A DNA stretch of 64,000 nt. Origin: Pseudaestuariivita atlantica. Lineage in GTDB: Bacteria > Pseudomonadota > Alphaproteobacteria > Rhodobacterales > Rhodobacteraceae. The translations under genes were made by a program, and so were the position numbers. Position 1 is the stretch's first letter. Every line of letters begins with the position of its first letter. The DNA is taken from positions 310,001 through 374,000 of the forward strand of contig NZ_AQQZ01000003.1 of NCBI RefSeq assembly GCF_001205715.1. Direction: 5' to 3'. Below the pieces are notes generated by a model. It had not been told where the DNA came from and searched no databases. It saw nothing but the letters and a program-made list of their open reading frames with translations. Below are positions 17,198-27,330 of this stretch, in pieces.

Positions 17198-17626
17198 ATG
17201 CCCCGCAACCTGACACATTTGCTTGCTGCATTCGCCCTGATCCTTTTGCCCGTGATGGCCCCGGCCGCGGCGCTTGTCGCCAAGGTGGACATCTCTTCAC
17301 AGACCATGACGGTCATCCAGAACGGTCGCGTGACCCATCGCTGGCCCGTCTCCACCGCCCGCGCGGGCAAGTGGACGCCGCGCGGGTCGTGGTCGGCGAA
17401 GTGGCTGTCGAAGAACCACAAGTCGTCGCTCTACAACAACGCGCCGATGCCCTATTCGATTTTCTTCCGCGGAAACTACGCGATCCACGGCACCAACCAG
17501 GTGTCCAAGCTTGGACGTCCGGCCTCGGCCGGGTGCGTGCGGCTGCATCCCGACCACGCGCAGGTCCTGTTCAACCTGACCCGCAATGTCGGTATGAAGA
17601 ACATGCGCGTCGTGATCCAGAATTGA
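17198..17626 (+). CDS. L,D-transpeptidase (YkuD family)
   Basis: Periplasmic peptidoglycan cross-linking or lipoprotein-attachment enzyme, 142 residues. Signal peptide MPRNLTHLLAAFALILLPVMAPAAA. The catalytic block AIHGTNQVSKLGRPASAGCVRL holds the conserved His, Gly and the nucleophile Cys in SAGCVRL. The domain is the minimal YkuD fold with no LysM or PG-binding domain. Divergent from the P450 gene with about 40 bases between the chosen starts. Confidence 0.9.
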   Translation: MPRNLTHLLAAFALILLPVMAPAAALVAKVDISSQTMTVIQNGRVTHRWPVSTARAGKWTPRGSWSAKWLSKNHKSSLYNNAPMPYSIFFRGNYAIHGTNQVSKLGRPASAGCVRLHPDHAQVLFNLTRNVGMKNMRVVIQN

Positions 17627-17667
17627 GGCCAAGCGCCTCGCCCCCAAAGGGCCGTGCATTCCCCAAC

Positions 17668-17686
17668 ATGGCAGCCTAGCTGCCAT
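17668..17686. terminator. Hairpin with the dacB stop codon as its loop
   Basis: ATGGCAGC (17668-17675) pairs with GCTGCCAT (17679-17686). The three loop bases 17676-17678 are exactly the stop codon of the minus-strand carboxypeptidase gene. Confidence 0.7.
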
Positions 17687-19193
17687 AGACGGCCCCCCAG
17701 CGCTGCAGCAGTTTTTGCTGCAGCGCTTTGGCGTTGCGGTTGTAGCGCCGCGCGCCGGGCGGGGATTCGCGATCGCTCTTGGCGATTGCCGCGCGCGCCC
17801 GCGTATCGGCGGCGAAGATCGTGAAGACAAGCGGCGTTCCGTCTGCGGCCGTCGCGTATCCCGCAAGCGCGGACACGAAATTGAGCGTTCCGGTCTTGGC
17901 GCGCACCTTCACCGGGTGACCCTTGATCACCTTCCGGTCAGGCCCGCGCATCTGGATCTTGCGCATCAGCGGACCGATCCCCGTGGGCCGCGCGCGCATC
18001 AGGACTTCGGTCATCGCGGTGGCTGACAGGCGCGAGGCATCGCCGAGGCCCGAGTGATCGACCAGCGTCGCATCCGTCAGCGCGTACTTGGCGGCGGCCC
18101 AGCGCCGCATCTCGGACGCGGACGCGCGAAGCGTCGCGGGCATCCGGCCGGTCCGCCGGGCGGTGGCGGCGAGGCCCAGCACCTCGGCCGTGAGATTGGT
18201 GGAGAACTTGAGCATGTCGCGCACGATCTCGGTCACCGGGGGGCTGGCATGGGCGGCAAGCTGGCGTCCGCCGGGTTCGCGGGTGGCCAGAACCGGCGAC
18301 GGCAGGGTGATCCCCTGCCCCAGCGCCACGGTGCGGAACACGTCGCCCGCATAAAGCGCGGGCTTGCGCACCGGCAGCCAGCGCGCCCCGCCATTGCCCA
18401 GCGCGCCACGCGCCACGCTCCAGCTGTCGAACGCGCCGCCGTTGCGGTAGGTGTAGACGGGGATATCCCGGTCCGCGATCACCATCTTGGCCATCGAGAC
18501 ATCGGGGCGCAGCGTCTCTGACCGGGCATCCATCGTCACGCGGTAGGATCCGCCCGTGCGCCGCCACTCGAAATGCACCCGGTTGAAATTGAGGTTCAGG
18601 CCCGACAGCGCCGGGTTGTAGCCGACATGTTCGGGTTGCGACCCGTCGATCCGGTCCAGCCGGGGCAGCGCCCCGTCCCAGACGCGGAACGCGCCCGTCA
18701 CGCCGGTGACGCCCGCAGCCTTCAGCGCGGCGGCAAGCGCGGCCAGCGCGTCGGTGTCGAGCGTCGGATCGCCGCCGCCCGCCAGCACGAGGTCGCCTTG
18801 CACGATCCCGCCCGCCACGGGGCCGGTCGCCAGAAGCCGCGTGCGGAACGTGTGGGAGGGCCCAAGCACGTCCAGCGCGTAAAGCCCGGTCAGCGCCTTC
18901 ATGACCGAGGCCGGCGGGAGCGACAGGTCGGCATTCACCGCCTCGCGGATCTGGCCGGTGCGCGCATCGGCCACGACGAACCCCACCTTGCCGGACAGCC
19001 CGGCCTCGGCGATCAGCTCTTCGCCGGTCGCCTGTCGCGGGCGGCCCTGCGGGCGCACGTCGCCGTTGGGGCCCTTCGGCGCGGGCCGCAGCATGGGTTT
19101 CAGCGAGGTTTCGGGCGCGTTGGCGCATGCGCTCGTGGCCGCGGAAGCCATCAGCGCCGCGAGAAAGAACCGGCGGGAATACGTGCTGCTCAT
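17676..19193 (-). CDS. dacB: D-alanyl-D-alanine carboxypeptidase/endopeptidase (PBP4 type)
   Basis: Class C low-molecular-mass penicillin-binding protein that trims or cleaves peptidoglycan stem peptides in the periplasm; 505 residues. The three active-site motifs are present: SVMK (in PPASVMKALTGL), STN (in FSTNLTAEVLGL) and KTG (in RAKTGTLNFVSALAGY). The long insertion between SxxK and SxN typical of PBP4 is present. The N-terminus SRRFFLAALMASAATSACA looks like an export signal with a possible lipobox ending in Cys. A second ATG 18 bases upstream is possible. Confidence 0.93.
   Translation of the reverse strand: MSSTYSRRFFLAALMASAATSACANAPETSLKPMLRPAPKGPNGDVRPQGRPRQATGEELIAEAGLSGKVGFVVADARTGQIREAVNADLSLPPASVMKALTGLYALDVLGPSHTFRTRLLATGPVAGGIVQGDLVLAGGGDPTLDTDALAALAAALKAAGVTGVTGAFRVWDGALPRLDRIDGSQPEHVGYNPALSGLNLNFNRVHFEWRRTGGSYRVTMDARSETLRPDVSMAKMVIADRDIPVYTYRNGGAFDSWSVARGALGNGGARWLPVRKPALYAGDVFRTVALGQGITLPSPVLATREPGGRQLAAHASPPVTEIVRDMLKFSTNLTAEVLGLAATARRTGRMPATLRASASEMRRWAAAKYALTDATLVDHSGLGDASRLSATAMTEVLMRARPTGIGPLMRKIQMRGPDRKVIKGHPVKVRAKTGTLNFVSALAGYATAADGTPLVFTIFAADTRARAAIAKSDRESPPGARRYNRNAKALQQKLLQRWGAVYGS
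17699..17727. repeat. Perfect 11-bp inverted repeat inside the dacB 3' coding end
   Basis: AGCGCTGCAGC (17699-17709) and GCTGCAGCGCT (17717-17727) flank a 7-base T-rich loop. On the plus strand, reading from the L,D-transpeptidase gene, this follows the stop by about 70 bases and could act as its terminator although it lies in dacB codons. Confidence 0.6.
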
Positions 19194-19303
19194 GACCCGG
19201 ACGTTAGCCATATTGGATGGCCCCGAACAACCGGGTTCTGATCACGCTTCGCGGAGATCGCCCGCCTTTTCAACGCGGTCGCGTTCGCTTAAGGCCCGCA
19301 CGC

Positions 19304-20149
19304 ATGTGGAAACTCGCGCTTCTTCTTGTCTTCGGCATGTCGCTGATCCCGTCGGGCGACGCGGCGGGCAAGCTGTTGCAGGCCCGCGGGGTCGAGGCGC
19401 CGTTCATCGCCTGGGCGCGCTTCGTGGTGGGGATGCTCGCCGTGCTGCCGTTCCTGCCGCGCGGCGAGGCGCGGCATTTCCGCGACTGGCGGCTTTGGGT
19501 CCGGGCGGCGCTGATCGCGGGCGGCATCCTGTCGATCCTGACAGCCCTGTCGGGCGCGCCCCTTGCCGACGCCTTTGCCGGGCTATTCGTGGGCCCCATC
19601 GTCAGCGTCGTGCTGTCGGCCATCTTCCTGCGTGAAGAGGTCACGCCGCTGCGCTGGCTTCTTGTGATCGCGGGGTTCGCGGGGGTGCTGATGGTCGTCC
19701 GGCCCTCGGGCGAGATGAACCCCTACCTGCTGTTCGCGCTGATGGCCGGGACGTTCTATGGCGGGTTCCTGACCGCGTCGCGCTGGCTGGCCGGGGTCGC
19801 GCGGCCCCTGACGCTGCTGGCGTCGCAGCTTCTGGGCGCGGCGGTTCTGACCTTGCCGTTCGGCCTGTGGTTCTGGCCCGACTTCACGTGGGAGATCGCG
19901 GCGCTGCTGGCCGTGTCGGGCCTGTGTTCGGCGGGCGGGAACCTGACCCTTGTCATCGCCTACCGGCAGGCCAGCGCGGCGCAGGTGGCACCCTTCGTCT
20001 ATTTCCAGCTGCTCGCGGCGACGGCGCTGGGATACGCGGTGTTCGGCGACGTGCCCGTGCCGCTCAGCTGGGCGGGCATGGTGCTGATCGCGGCGGCGGG
20101 GATCCTGTCAGCCCGACTGCCAGCCACCCGCGGCGCGAATGGCGCTTGA
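19304..20149 (+). CDS. EamA-family (DMT superfamily) transporter
   Basis: Inner-membrane exporter-type protein, 281 residues with about ten hydrophobic segments in two EamA repeats. First repeat starts KLALLLVFGMSLIPSGDAAGK; typical family patches are FIAWARFVVGMLAVLPFLP and ADAFAGLFVGPIVSVVLSAIFLREEVTPLRWLL. The second ends VPLSWAGMVLIAAAGILSAR. ATG at 19304 is chosen because it starts directly at the first membrane helix; upstream in-frame codons encode an unlikely basic leader. Substrate unknown. The last 42 bases overlap the 3' end of nadD on the other strand. Confidence 0.87.
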   Translation: MWKLALLLVFGMSLIPSGDAAGKLLQARGVEAPFIAWARFVVGMLAVLPFLPRGEARHFRDWRLWVRAALIAGGILSILTALSGAPLADAFAGLFVGPIVSVVLSAIFLREEVTPLRWLLVIAGFAGVLMVVRPSGEMNPYLLFALMAGTFYGGFLTASRWLAGVARPLTLLASQLLGAAVLTLPFGLWFWPDFTWEIAALLAVSGLCSAGGNLTLVIAYRQASAAQVAPFVYFQLLAATALGYAVFGDVPVPLSWAGMVLIAAAGILSARLPATRGANGA

Positions 20150-20704
20150 GCTGACATTGCGCATCGACAGGGACACGAAGGCCCATGCCGGCGCCTCGGC
20201 CTGCGCAAGAAGCCGCGCACGCCGCCCCTTCAGCCGCGCATGCCGGTAGATGCGCGCCGTCTTGGAGTTGAGCGCCGCCTGCCGGTCACCGGGTCGCGCG
20301 AAAACGCCCACCGGGACGCGGGCGAGGATGTCTTCCCAGTTCTGCCAGCGATGGAACTGCGCGAGGTTGTCGGCCCCCATCAGCCACACGAACCGCTCCC
20401 GCGGATAGGCGCGGGTCAAAAGCGCCAGCGTTTCTGCGGTATAGTGCGAGCCCGCCCGCGCCTCGAAATCGCTGACCTTGATGCGGGGCGTGTCGATCAG
20501 CGCCTCGGCGGCGGCGATGCGCCGCCCCAATTCGGCGGGCCCGCGCGCCTTCAACGGGTTGCCGGGCGACATGAGCCACCAGACCTCTCGCAGACCGAAC
20601 ACGCGCAGCGCCGCTTTCGAGATGTGCAGATGCCCGGCATGGGCCGGGTCGAACGACCCGCCCAGGATGCCGATCGCGCGGCGGGACTGGAAACCTGTCT
20701 GCAT
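20108..20704 (-). CDS. nadD: Nicotinate-nucleotide adenylyltransferase
   Basis: NAD biosynthesis: joins nicotinate mononucleotide with ATP. The nucleotidyltransferase motif GGSFDPAHAGHLHI (H-x-G-H) is near the N-terminus, and the C-terminal SSSAIR motif completes the active site; W-LMGADNLAQFHRW is a family block. Start at ATG 20704 gives 198 residues, normal for NadD; an ATG at 20770 would add 22 residues and cannot be excluded. Convergent and overlapping with the EamA gene; divergent from the FkbM gene. Confidence 0.92.
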   Translation of the reverse strand: MQTGFQSRRAIGILGGSFDPAHAGHLHISKAALRVFGLREVWWLMSPGNPLKARGPAELGRRIAAAEALIDTPRIKVSDFEARAGSHYTAETLALLTRAYPRERFVWLMGADNLAQFHRWQNWEDILARVPVGVFARPGDRQAALNSKTARIYRHARLKGRRARLLAQAEAPAWAFVSLSMRNVSSSAIRAAGGWQSG

Positions 20705-20805
20705 CGCCGACAGGAAAATCGCCTGTTTCACCGAATGTCCAGTGCCACGGCTTGCGTTGATGCCCTGCACCGCTATCGTCTGGCGCTGTTGGGAGTCCGG
20801 TGCAT

Positions 20806-22065
20806 ATGACGGAAGAGATGCTTGAGACGACGGTGGATCGCTACCACCTGCGTGCGCCGAAATCGCTGGTGAAACCCTACCACCTTATGGCGCTGGCAAC
20901 GGGCAGCTATGAATGGCCCGAGCGCGCGCTGGCCCGCGAACATGTCGCGGCGGGGGATACCGTGCTCGATTTCGGGGCGGGCCTTGGCATCGTGGCAAGC
21001 GACATCGCCGACAGCGAGGCGAAGGCGAAGGTCTACAGCATCGAACCCGCGCATGCCTCGTATCTTGCAGCGCGCGACACGCTGGCGCTGAACCGGTCCG
21101 ACACGATCGAGTTGCGCCACGGGCTGGTTCAATCCCGTGCGGGCGCCGCCCGGAACCCCGATCCCGTCCTTTACAAGGACGACGAGAATTATCTTGGCCA
21201 CGGGCAATCCATTGCAACCGGGTCAGGAGCCGAAAGCGAGCATCCGCCCGTGATGCTGCTGGACGACCTGATCGCGGAGACCGCGCCGACCGTGCTCAAC
21301 ATCGACATCGAAGGCGGCGAGGCCGACATCTTCGAAGGGGTGGACCTGAGCGGCGTGCGCACCGTGATCGTGGAATTCCACCCCGACATCCTTGGCATCG
21401 ACGGCTGTCGTGCCGTGGCCGACACCCTGATCGCCGCTGGCCTCGCGCTAGATTTCGACGCCTTCTATCACACGACCGGGCTGTTCCAGCGCGCGCCGGG
21501 ATCGACGCTTGCCCTCCCGGAAGATCGCGCCGCGTTCGATCGCCTTCTCGAATACGCGATGGCCCCCGACAACGTGCGGCCCCGGTTTCGCAAGGCCGCC
21601 TACGCCGCGCATCCGCACAACCTGTACCTGCGTTACCGGAACTTCCTGCGCGACTGGACGGATGGCGAGGCGCCGCAGGCGGTGGTCCGCACCTGCCGTA
21701 ACAGCCCGTTCGCGGCGCTGGCGCGGTCCACGGCGACCAACATCGCGCTTGAACGGCAGAACATCGCGGCGGCGCGCATCCTGTGCGACACGGTCTCGCC
21801 ACGGCAGCGCACGGGGTTCGACCATTTCCTGAACGCGCGGGTGCTTCTGGCCGAGGGTCAGCAGGAGCAGGCGCTGGGCGTGGTCCGCCGTGCCTGCACG
21901 GGCTTTCCCGCGTTCGGACCGGCCCACCTGCTGCGCGGATACCTTGCCGCGGCGTCGGGCGACATGGCGCAGGCGAAACAGGCGGTCGACTCCGCCTCCC
22001 GCGCCTATGTGCCCGCGCCCGAAGAGGACATCCGCACCGCGCGCGCCGAGATCGGCCTCGACTGA
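20806..22065 (+). CDS. FkbM-family methyltransferase
   Basis: Predicted S-adenosylmethionine-dependent O-methyltransferase, 419 residues. The AdoMet-binding motif I is VLDFGAGLGIVASDIA (about residues 50-65); motif with acidic residue VYSIEPAHASYLAARDTL; and FkbM-specific VLNIDIEGGEADIFEGVDLSGVRTVIVEFHPDILG follows. The C-terminal ~170 residues (ARSTATNIALERQNIAAARILCDT... GDMAQAKQAVDSASRAYV) look like TPR-type helical repeats, which is an extra beyond the usual ~240-residue domain. Substrate unknown, possibly glycan or lipid. ATG at 20806 follows GGGAG; a GTG is 6 bases upstream. Confidence 0.82.
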   Translation: MTEEMLETTVDRYHLRAPKSLVKPYHLMALATGSYEWPERALAREHVAAGDTVLDFGAGLGIVASDIADSEAKAKVYSIEPAHASYLAARDTLALNRSDTIELRHGLVQSRAGAARNPDPVLYKDDENYLGHGQSIATGSGAESEHPPVMLLDDLIAETAPTVLNIDIEGGEADIFEGVDLSGVRTVIVEFHPDILGIDGCRAVADTLIAAGLALDFDAFYHTTGLFQRAPGSTLALPEDRAAFDRLLEYAMAPDNVRPRFRKAAYAAHPHNLYLRYRNFLRDWTDGEAPQAVVRTCRNSPFAALARSTATNIALERQNIAAARILCDTVSPRQRTGFDHFLNARVLLAEGQQEQALGVVRRACTGFPAFGPAHLLRGYLAAASGDMAQAKQAVDSASRAYVPAPEEDIRTARAEIGLD

Positions 22066-22078
22066 CCGGTACCCGATG

Positions 22079-22528
22079 TCAGGTATCGGGATCAGTGAAA
22101 TCGCCGTCCTCGCCGCCGGTCGTCGGCGTGTCCGGCTCATCCGGCGGGGTATAGGGATCATCCGGCGGGGTATATGGCTCGTCCGGGGGCGTGTATGGAT
22201 CGTCAGAGCGGTTGGACGGCGTCGACATCTGCGCCTCGCGCCGCTCACGTTCCTGACGTTCAAGCGTGCGCCGGATCGCTTCGGCGCAATCCGAGCGCTC
22301 GCAAGAGATGCTGAAGCCGTTGACCGAGACGCTGCACCACCTGATCTTCGAACCGTCCCGGCGCTGGTCTTCGTAAGGACCGACAAGCACCGGGGCGCAG
22401 GTCCCCCGGAACGATTGGTCATTGACGATGAAATACGCGGGCTCCGGTATGCCAAGCGTCGCGCATCCCTGCAGAACAAGGGCCGCCATTCCGAAGCCGG
22501 TGCCAAGGCGTGCTGAAAAATCCATCAT
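22079..22528 (-). CDS. Lipoprotein with C-terminal Pro/Asp heptad repeats
   Basis: 149 residues. A short signal sequence ends in a lipobox LQGC with Cys22, so a lipid-anchored envelope protein is likely. The core has four further Cys residues (TCAPV, WCSVS, SCERS, DCAEA), enough for two disulphides. The C-terminus carries four 7-residue units of the type D(D/E)PYTPP (residues 109-136), a probable extended or cell-wall-spanning stalk. Start at ATG 22528; a second ATG follows directly. The ribosome site is inside a strong hairpin (separate entry). No family recognised. Confidence 0.7.
   Translation of the reverse strand: MMDFSARLGTGFGMAALVLQGCATLGIPEPAYFIVNDQSFRGTCAPVLVGPYEDQRRDGSKIRWCSVSVNGFSISCERSDCAEAIRRTLERQERERREAQMSTPSNRSDDPYTPPDEPYTPPDDPYTPPDEPDTPTTGGEDGDFTDPDT
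22121..22204 (-). repeat. Four 21-bp in-frame tandem repeats
   Basis: Encodes DDPYTPP, DEPYTPP, DDPYTPP, DEPDTPT in the lipoprotein. The DNA units are near-identical, so length variation between strains is likely. Confidence 0.8.
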
Positions 22529-22534
22529 GAAAAT

Positions 22535-22564
22535 CACCTTTCGCCTGTCTATCGGCGAAAGGTG
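22535..22564 (-). promoter_or_regulatory. 11-bp hairpin sequestering the lipoprotein ribosome site
   Basis: CACCTTTCGCC (22535-22545) and GGCGAAAGGTG (22554-22564) are perfectly complementary with an 8-base loop. On the minus strand the AAGGTG Shine-Dalgarno of the lipoprotein gene, 7 bases from its ATG, is fully inside the stem. This would block translation unless melted or bound, or could alternatively be an operator palindrome near the divergent AraC gene. Confidence 0.55.
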
Positions 22565-22695
22565 GCCGCTGGTTCGGGGCCTGTCCGCCCATCCTTGGCA
22601 AGGATTGTCCACATTTGGCAGGATTCCGGCAGGCCGCGCGCCAAAGGGCATTACGGTGACGGCAGTCGATTTCAGCACGGTACCGGGTGTTTCCC

Positions 22696-23634
22696 ATGCT
22701 TTCGCACTACGCCTACCTCGACACGACCGATTTCGAAGTCTCGCGCGCCTATCACGCGGCGGCCCGGTTCGACCTCCGGCCGCTCGCCCCTGTCGGACGC
22801 GACGGGCACCTCAGCAGCCGCGTGAACGCGATGTTCGAGCGCCACTTCCAGCTTTACTTCTTCAGCTACTCCGCCTCGATCCGGCTTGATGCGCTGTCCG
22901 ACAACGCCAATTACGTGATCCCCGTCCGGCTTGAAGCCGGGTCCACCGGGCACGACGTCGCTCGGTTCGACGGGCGGATCGGATCGCCCGGCCGCGCCGA
23001 CCCGCTTCTGGTGCCCGCGGGATATGCGCATCTGGGTCTCGGGATCGATGCCGCGCTGCTGCGCGCGCATGCCGAGTTGCTGCTGGGCGAATTGCCGGAC
23101 AAGCCGATCTCGTTCACGCCCGACTTCTCCACCGACCGCTCGCTGCACCGTACCCTCGCGCACCTGATCAAGCACGCCGCCGAGGAAGAAGAGGCAGAGC
23201 CCTGGTCCCTGCGCGACCCGATCCGCGGGCAGAGCTTCCTGTCCTCGGTGATGAACCTTCTGCTGCTGCACCAGCCGCACTCCCTCTCCCACCTCGCCCT
23301 TCCGGGTGCCGGTCCGGCTCCGCGCGACGTCAAACGGGTGCTCGACTATATCGAGGCGCATCTCGACCGTCCCGTGACGCTGGCGACGCTGGTGGCGGTG
23401 GGCGGCGTGCCGGGGCGCACCCTGAACGAACATTTCCGCCGCTTCACGGGCCTGTCGCCCATGGCGTACCACCGCAAACGCAGGCTCGAAGCCGCGCACC
23501 GCGCGCTCTGTGCCGGTGACGGGACATCGGTGACCGACATCGCGCTGCGGTTCGGGTTCAACAATGTCGGCCGCTTTGCCGCGCTCTACCGGCAGGCCCA
23601 TGGCGTCACCCCGGCGCAGCACCTGCGGCGCTAG
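22696..23634 (+). CDS. AraC-family transcriptional regulator
   Basis: 312 residues. The N-terminal ~170 residues resemble the AraC-binding-like domain (FQLYFFSYSASIRLDALSDNANYVIPVRLEAGS... PLLVPAGYAHLGLGID). The C-terminal two helix-turn-helix motifs are clear: LDRPVTLATLVAVGGVPGRTLNEHFRRFTGLSPMAYHRKRRLEAAHRAL and TSVTDIALRFGFNNVGRFAALYRQAHGVTPAQHLRR. Probably an activator sensing a small molecule; target may be the divergent lipoprotein gene. ATG at 22696; a GTG at 22687 is also possible. Confidence 0.88.
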   Translation: MLSHYAYLDTTDFEVSRAYHAAARFDLRPLAPVGRDGHLSSRVNAMFERHFQLYFFSYSASIRLDALSDNANYVIPVRLEAGSTGHDVARFDGRIGSPGRADPLLVPAGYAHLGLGIDAALLRAHAELLLGELPDKPISFTPDFSTDRSLHRTLAHLIKHAAEEEEAEPWSLRDPIRGQSFLSSVMNLLLLHQPHSLSHLALPGAGPAPRDVKRVLDYIEAHLDRPVTLATLVAVGGVPGRTLNEHFRRFTGLSPMAYHRKRRLEAAHRALCAGDGTSVTDIALRFGFNNVGRFAALYRQAHGVTPAQHLRR

Positions 23635-23702
23635 CCACGCTTGCCCATCCCGCGACCGCTGACTAAACACGCACATCGGCCTTCAAGCAGCGGAGCGGTC
23701 CC

Positions 23703-25358
<1,656 letters not shown>

Positions 25359-25360
25359 CA

Positions 25361-26929
25361 TCACATTGAAATCGTGATGAACCGCCGCTTGCCTCGCGTG
25401 TAGACGATCAGATTGGTCGTCTCTACTCCCGGCTTGTCGAGAGCATCCAAAATCTTCTCCATCTGCAGCGTGCTGCTGACCTGTATGCCGTTGACAGACT
25501 GGATGACATCGCCGGGTGAAATCTTGCTTCGGTCCCAGACAGAATTGGACTCGACGCGGGATACCAACACACCCGTCGTGCTGCCGGGAAGACCCAGTTT
25601 CGAGCGATCAGCCGCCATTAGCAGCGTAAATTCGATGCCGAAGCGACCGTAAGTCTCCGTGGCACGTCCGTTTGTATCGAGGTCGTTTTGCCAAAAACTG
25701 CGCAGGGCACGCAGTTCGTTACGCAGATTGCCGCTGACTTTCTGGACCTCCTCCGAATTCAGCCCGCAAAATGCCGACATGCGGAAGGTCTCGACCGCCC
25801 ACGAATTGAAGTTGTTGTCGCGGATGTCGCGGATGACCTGTTCGCAACTTCCCTTCCGCAACTTCGACTGGTTGAACGCGCTGAGGTTTGTGCGCATGTC
25901 GGCGGCATTTGCCTTGGCCAGGTCGTATTCGAACCGGGACAGGACGCCACGCTCCCAGCAGGCTTCGAGGATCTTCTCGAACTCCGCGATATCGGCACCG
26001 GGGACGAACTGTATCCGGACTGAAAGAAGCTGTCGGCAGAGGTCCAGATCGGTGCGGGAGGCGGTACTGCTTTCGAGGAACGTCTCGTAGATCTCGCCCA
26101 GCCCCAGCGGTTGAAGTGACTCCAGCACGCGAACCGCCGCCTTGGTCGCGGTGAACTCCTTCACGCTGGTCCCGATCTTGGAGAAGTTGTAGGCTCCGTC
26201 GCCGCGCAGCGACGTGCCGGCATAGTGCAGCGCCACGACCTGCCCGTCCTGGTTCAGCACGGGGCTGCCCGAGCTGCCCTTTTCCGTGTCGCACTGGTGC
26301 AGCATCACGCGCGCGTCTTCCTCGGATCGCGGGCCCGCCCGGCACCCGAAACTGGTGATGTGTTTGACCTGCCCCGCCGGGTGGTGGATGACGATCAGCC
26401 GGTCTCCTTCGACGGGTTCGGTTTCGGCGAATTCAAGCCAGCCCCATTCTTCGCCGGGCGCGCCTTGCACCTTGAGCACCGTCGCATCGAGCCCCTTGGA
26501 CGTTTTGAGTTCGGGCAAGACGACACGATAGCTGTCGGTGTCGGAAAGGACGCCGTGGCGATAGTACCCCATCGTCAACTGGGCTTCGCGGATCGGGCTG
26601 TCGCCGGGGATGCAGTGGTTGTTGGTGACGATCTCGTCCACGCTGATCAGGAACGCGGTGCACACGCTGACGCCGGCGCCAAGGCGTACTTCAAGCCGTC
26701 CGACGGGGCGGCTGAACCGGCGCTCGCGGCTGTTGGCGTTGTATTCGTTCAACCGCTCCCACTTGGCCGAGGATCCAAGGATCGACTCGTTCCCCTCGGT
26801 CACGGATTGGGACAGGTTGAAATCGAGTTTTCCCCACGTTTCGGGGCCGAACAGGAAGGATTGCGCCTGCACGCCCGCCGCGCCAAGGGTTGATGAAATG
26901 GCAAGAATAGCTATTGCAAACAAACGCAT
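25361..26929 (-). CDS. Secreted trypsin-like serine protease with C-terminal PDZ domain
   Basis: 522 residues with a signal peptide (MRLFAIAILAISSTLGAAGVQAQ). The chymotrypsin-fold triad is visible: His in TNNHCIP, Asp in LDATVLKV, Ser in GSSGSPV, with a possible disulphide (CTAFLIS and NNHC). A ~200-residue helical region with several Cys follows, then a PDZ domain (SKISPGDVIQSVNGIQVSSTLQMEKIL) to the end. This is HtrA-like in order but has a long insert between protease and PDZ and only one PDZ. Probably periplasmic. ATG at 26929 is chosen for the signal peptide; upstream in-frame codons are non-coding. Confidence 0.85.
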   Translation of the reverse strand: MRLFAIAILAISSTLGAAGVQAQSFLFGPETWGKLDFNLSQSVTEGNESILGSSAKWERLNEYNANSRERRFSRPVGRLEVRLGAGVSVCTAFLISVDEIVTNNHCIPGDSPIREAQLTMGYYRHGVLSDTDSYRVVLPELKTSKGLDATVLKVQGAPGEEWGWLEFAETEPVEGDRLIVIHHPAGQVKHITSFGCRAGPRSEEDARVMLHQCDTEKGSSGSPVLNQDGQVVALHYAGTSLRGDGAYNFSKIGTSVKEFTATKAAVRVLESLQPLGLGEIYETFLESSTASRTDLDLCRQLLSVRIQFVPGADIAEFEKILEACWERGVLSRFEYDLAKANAADMRTNLSAFNQSKLRKGSCEQVIRDIRDNNFNSWAVETFRMSAFCGLNSEEVQKVSGNLRNELRALRSFWQNDLDTNGRATETYGRFGIEFTLLMAADRSKLGLPGSTTGVLVSRVESNSVWDRSKISPGDVIQSVNGIQVSSTLQMEKILDALDKPGVETTNLIVYTRGKRRFITISM

Positions 26930-27330
26930 GAAACCGGCTCCTTCTAAAAATTGGGGAGAGTATACCCTATTTCTGCGTGTTTTTTGACTGCCTATTTGTC
27001 TGAAAGGTTGCACGGGCACGCCAGGCGGGATGCCGGGCAATAATGGATATTCGGCCCATTCAGGCCTTCCACCGGCAATCATGAGGACCGTTCTTCGGCT
27101 TTAGTGTCACGTCGGGCAGGCAATGAAAGAGGCCGCGATTTCCCGGCACGGTGGATGATGCGATGCGACATCCACCCGCCTGCCAAGCTCTGACTGCGAA
27201 CGCCGATTGGGATAGTCACACGATCGCGCTGTGTGCCCGCCTGAAGAGGCTTGTGATGCTGTCCGAAGGACTGGATAGACTGCGAGACAAGGCACTGGAT
27301 TTGGGAATCCACCAACGCTAGCCTGCCGGC
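26930..27330. other. 401-bp intergenic region, nothing recognised
   Basis: Holds the protease promoter on the minus strand and the leader of the next plus-strand gene. Short reading frames on both strands (about 77 codons) have no ribosome site and no family resemblance. No clear hairpin or repeat was seen. Confidence 0.5.
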
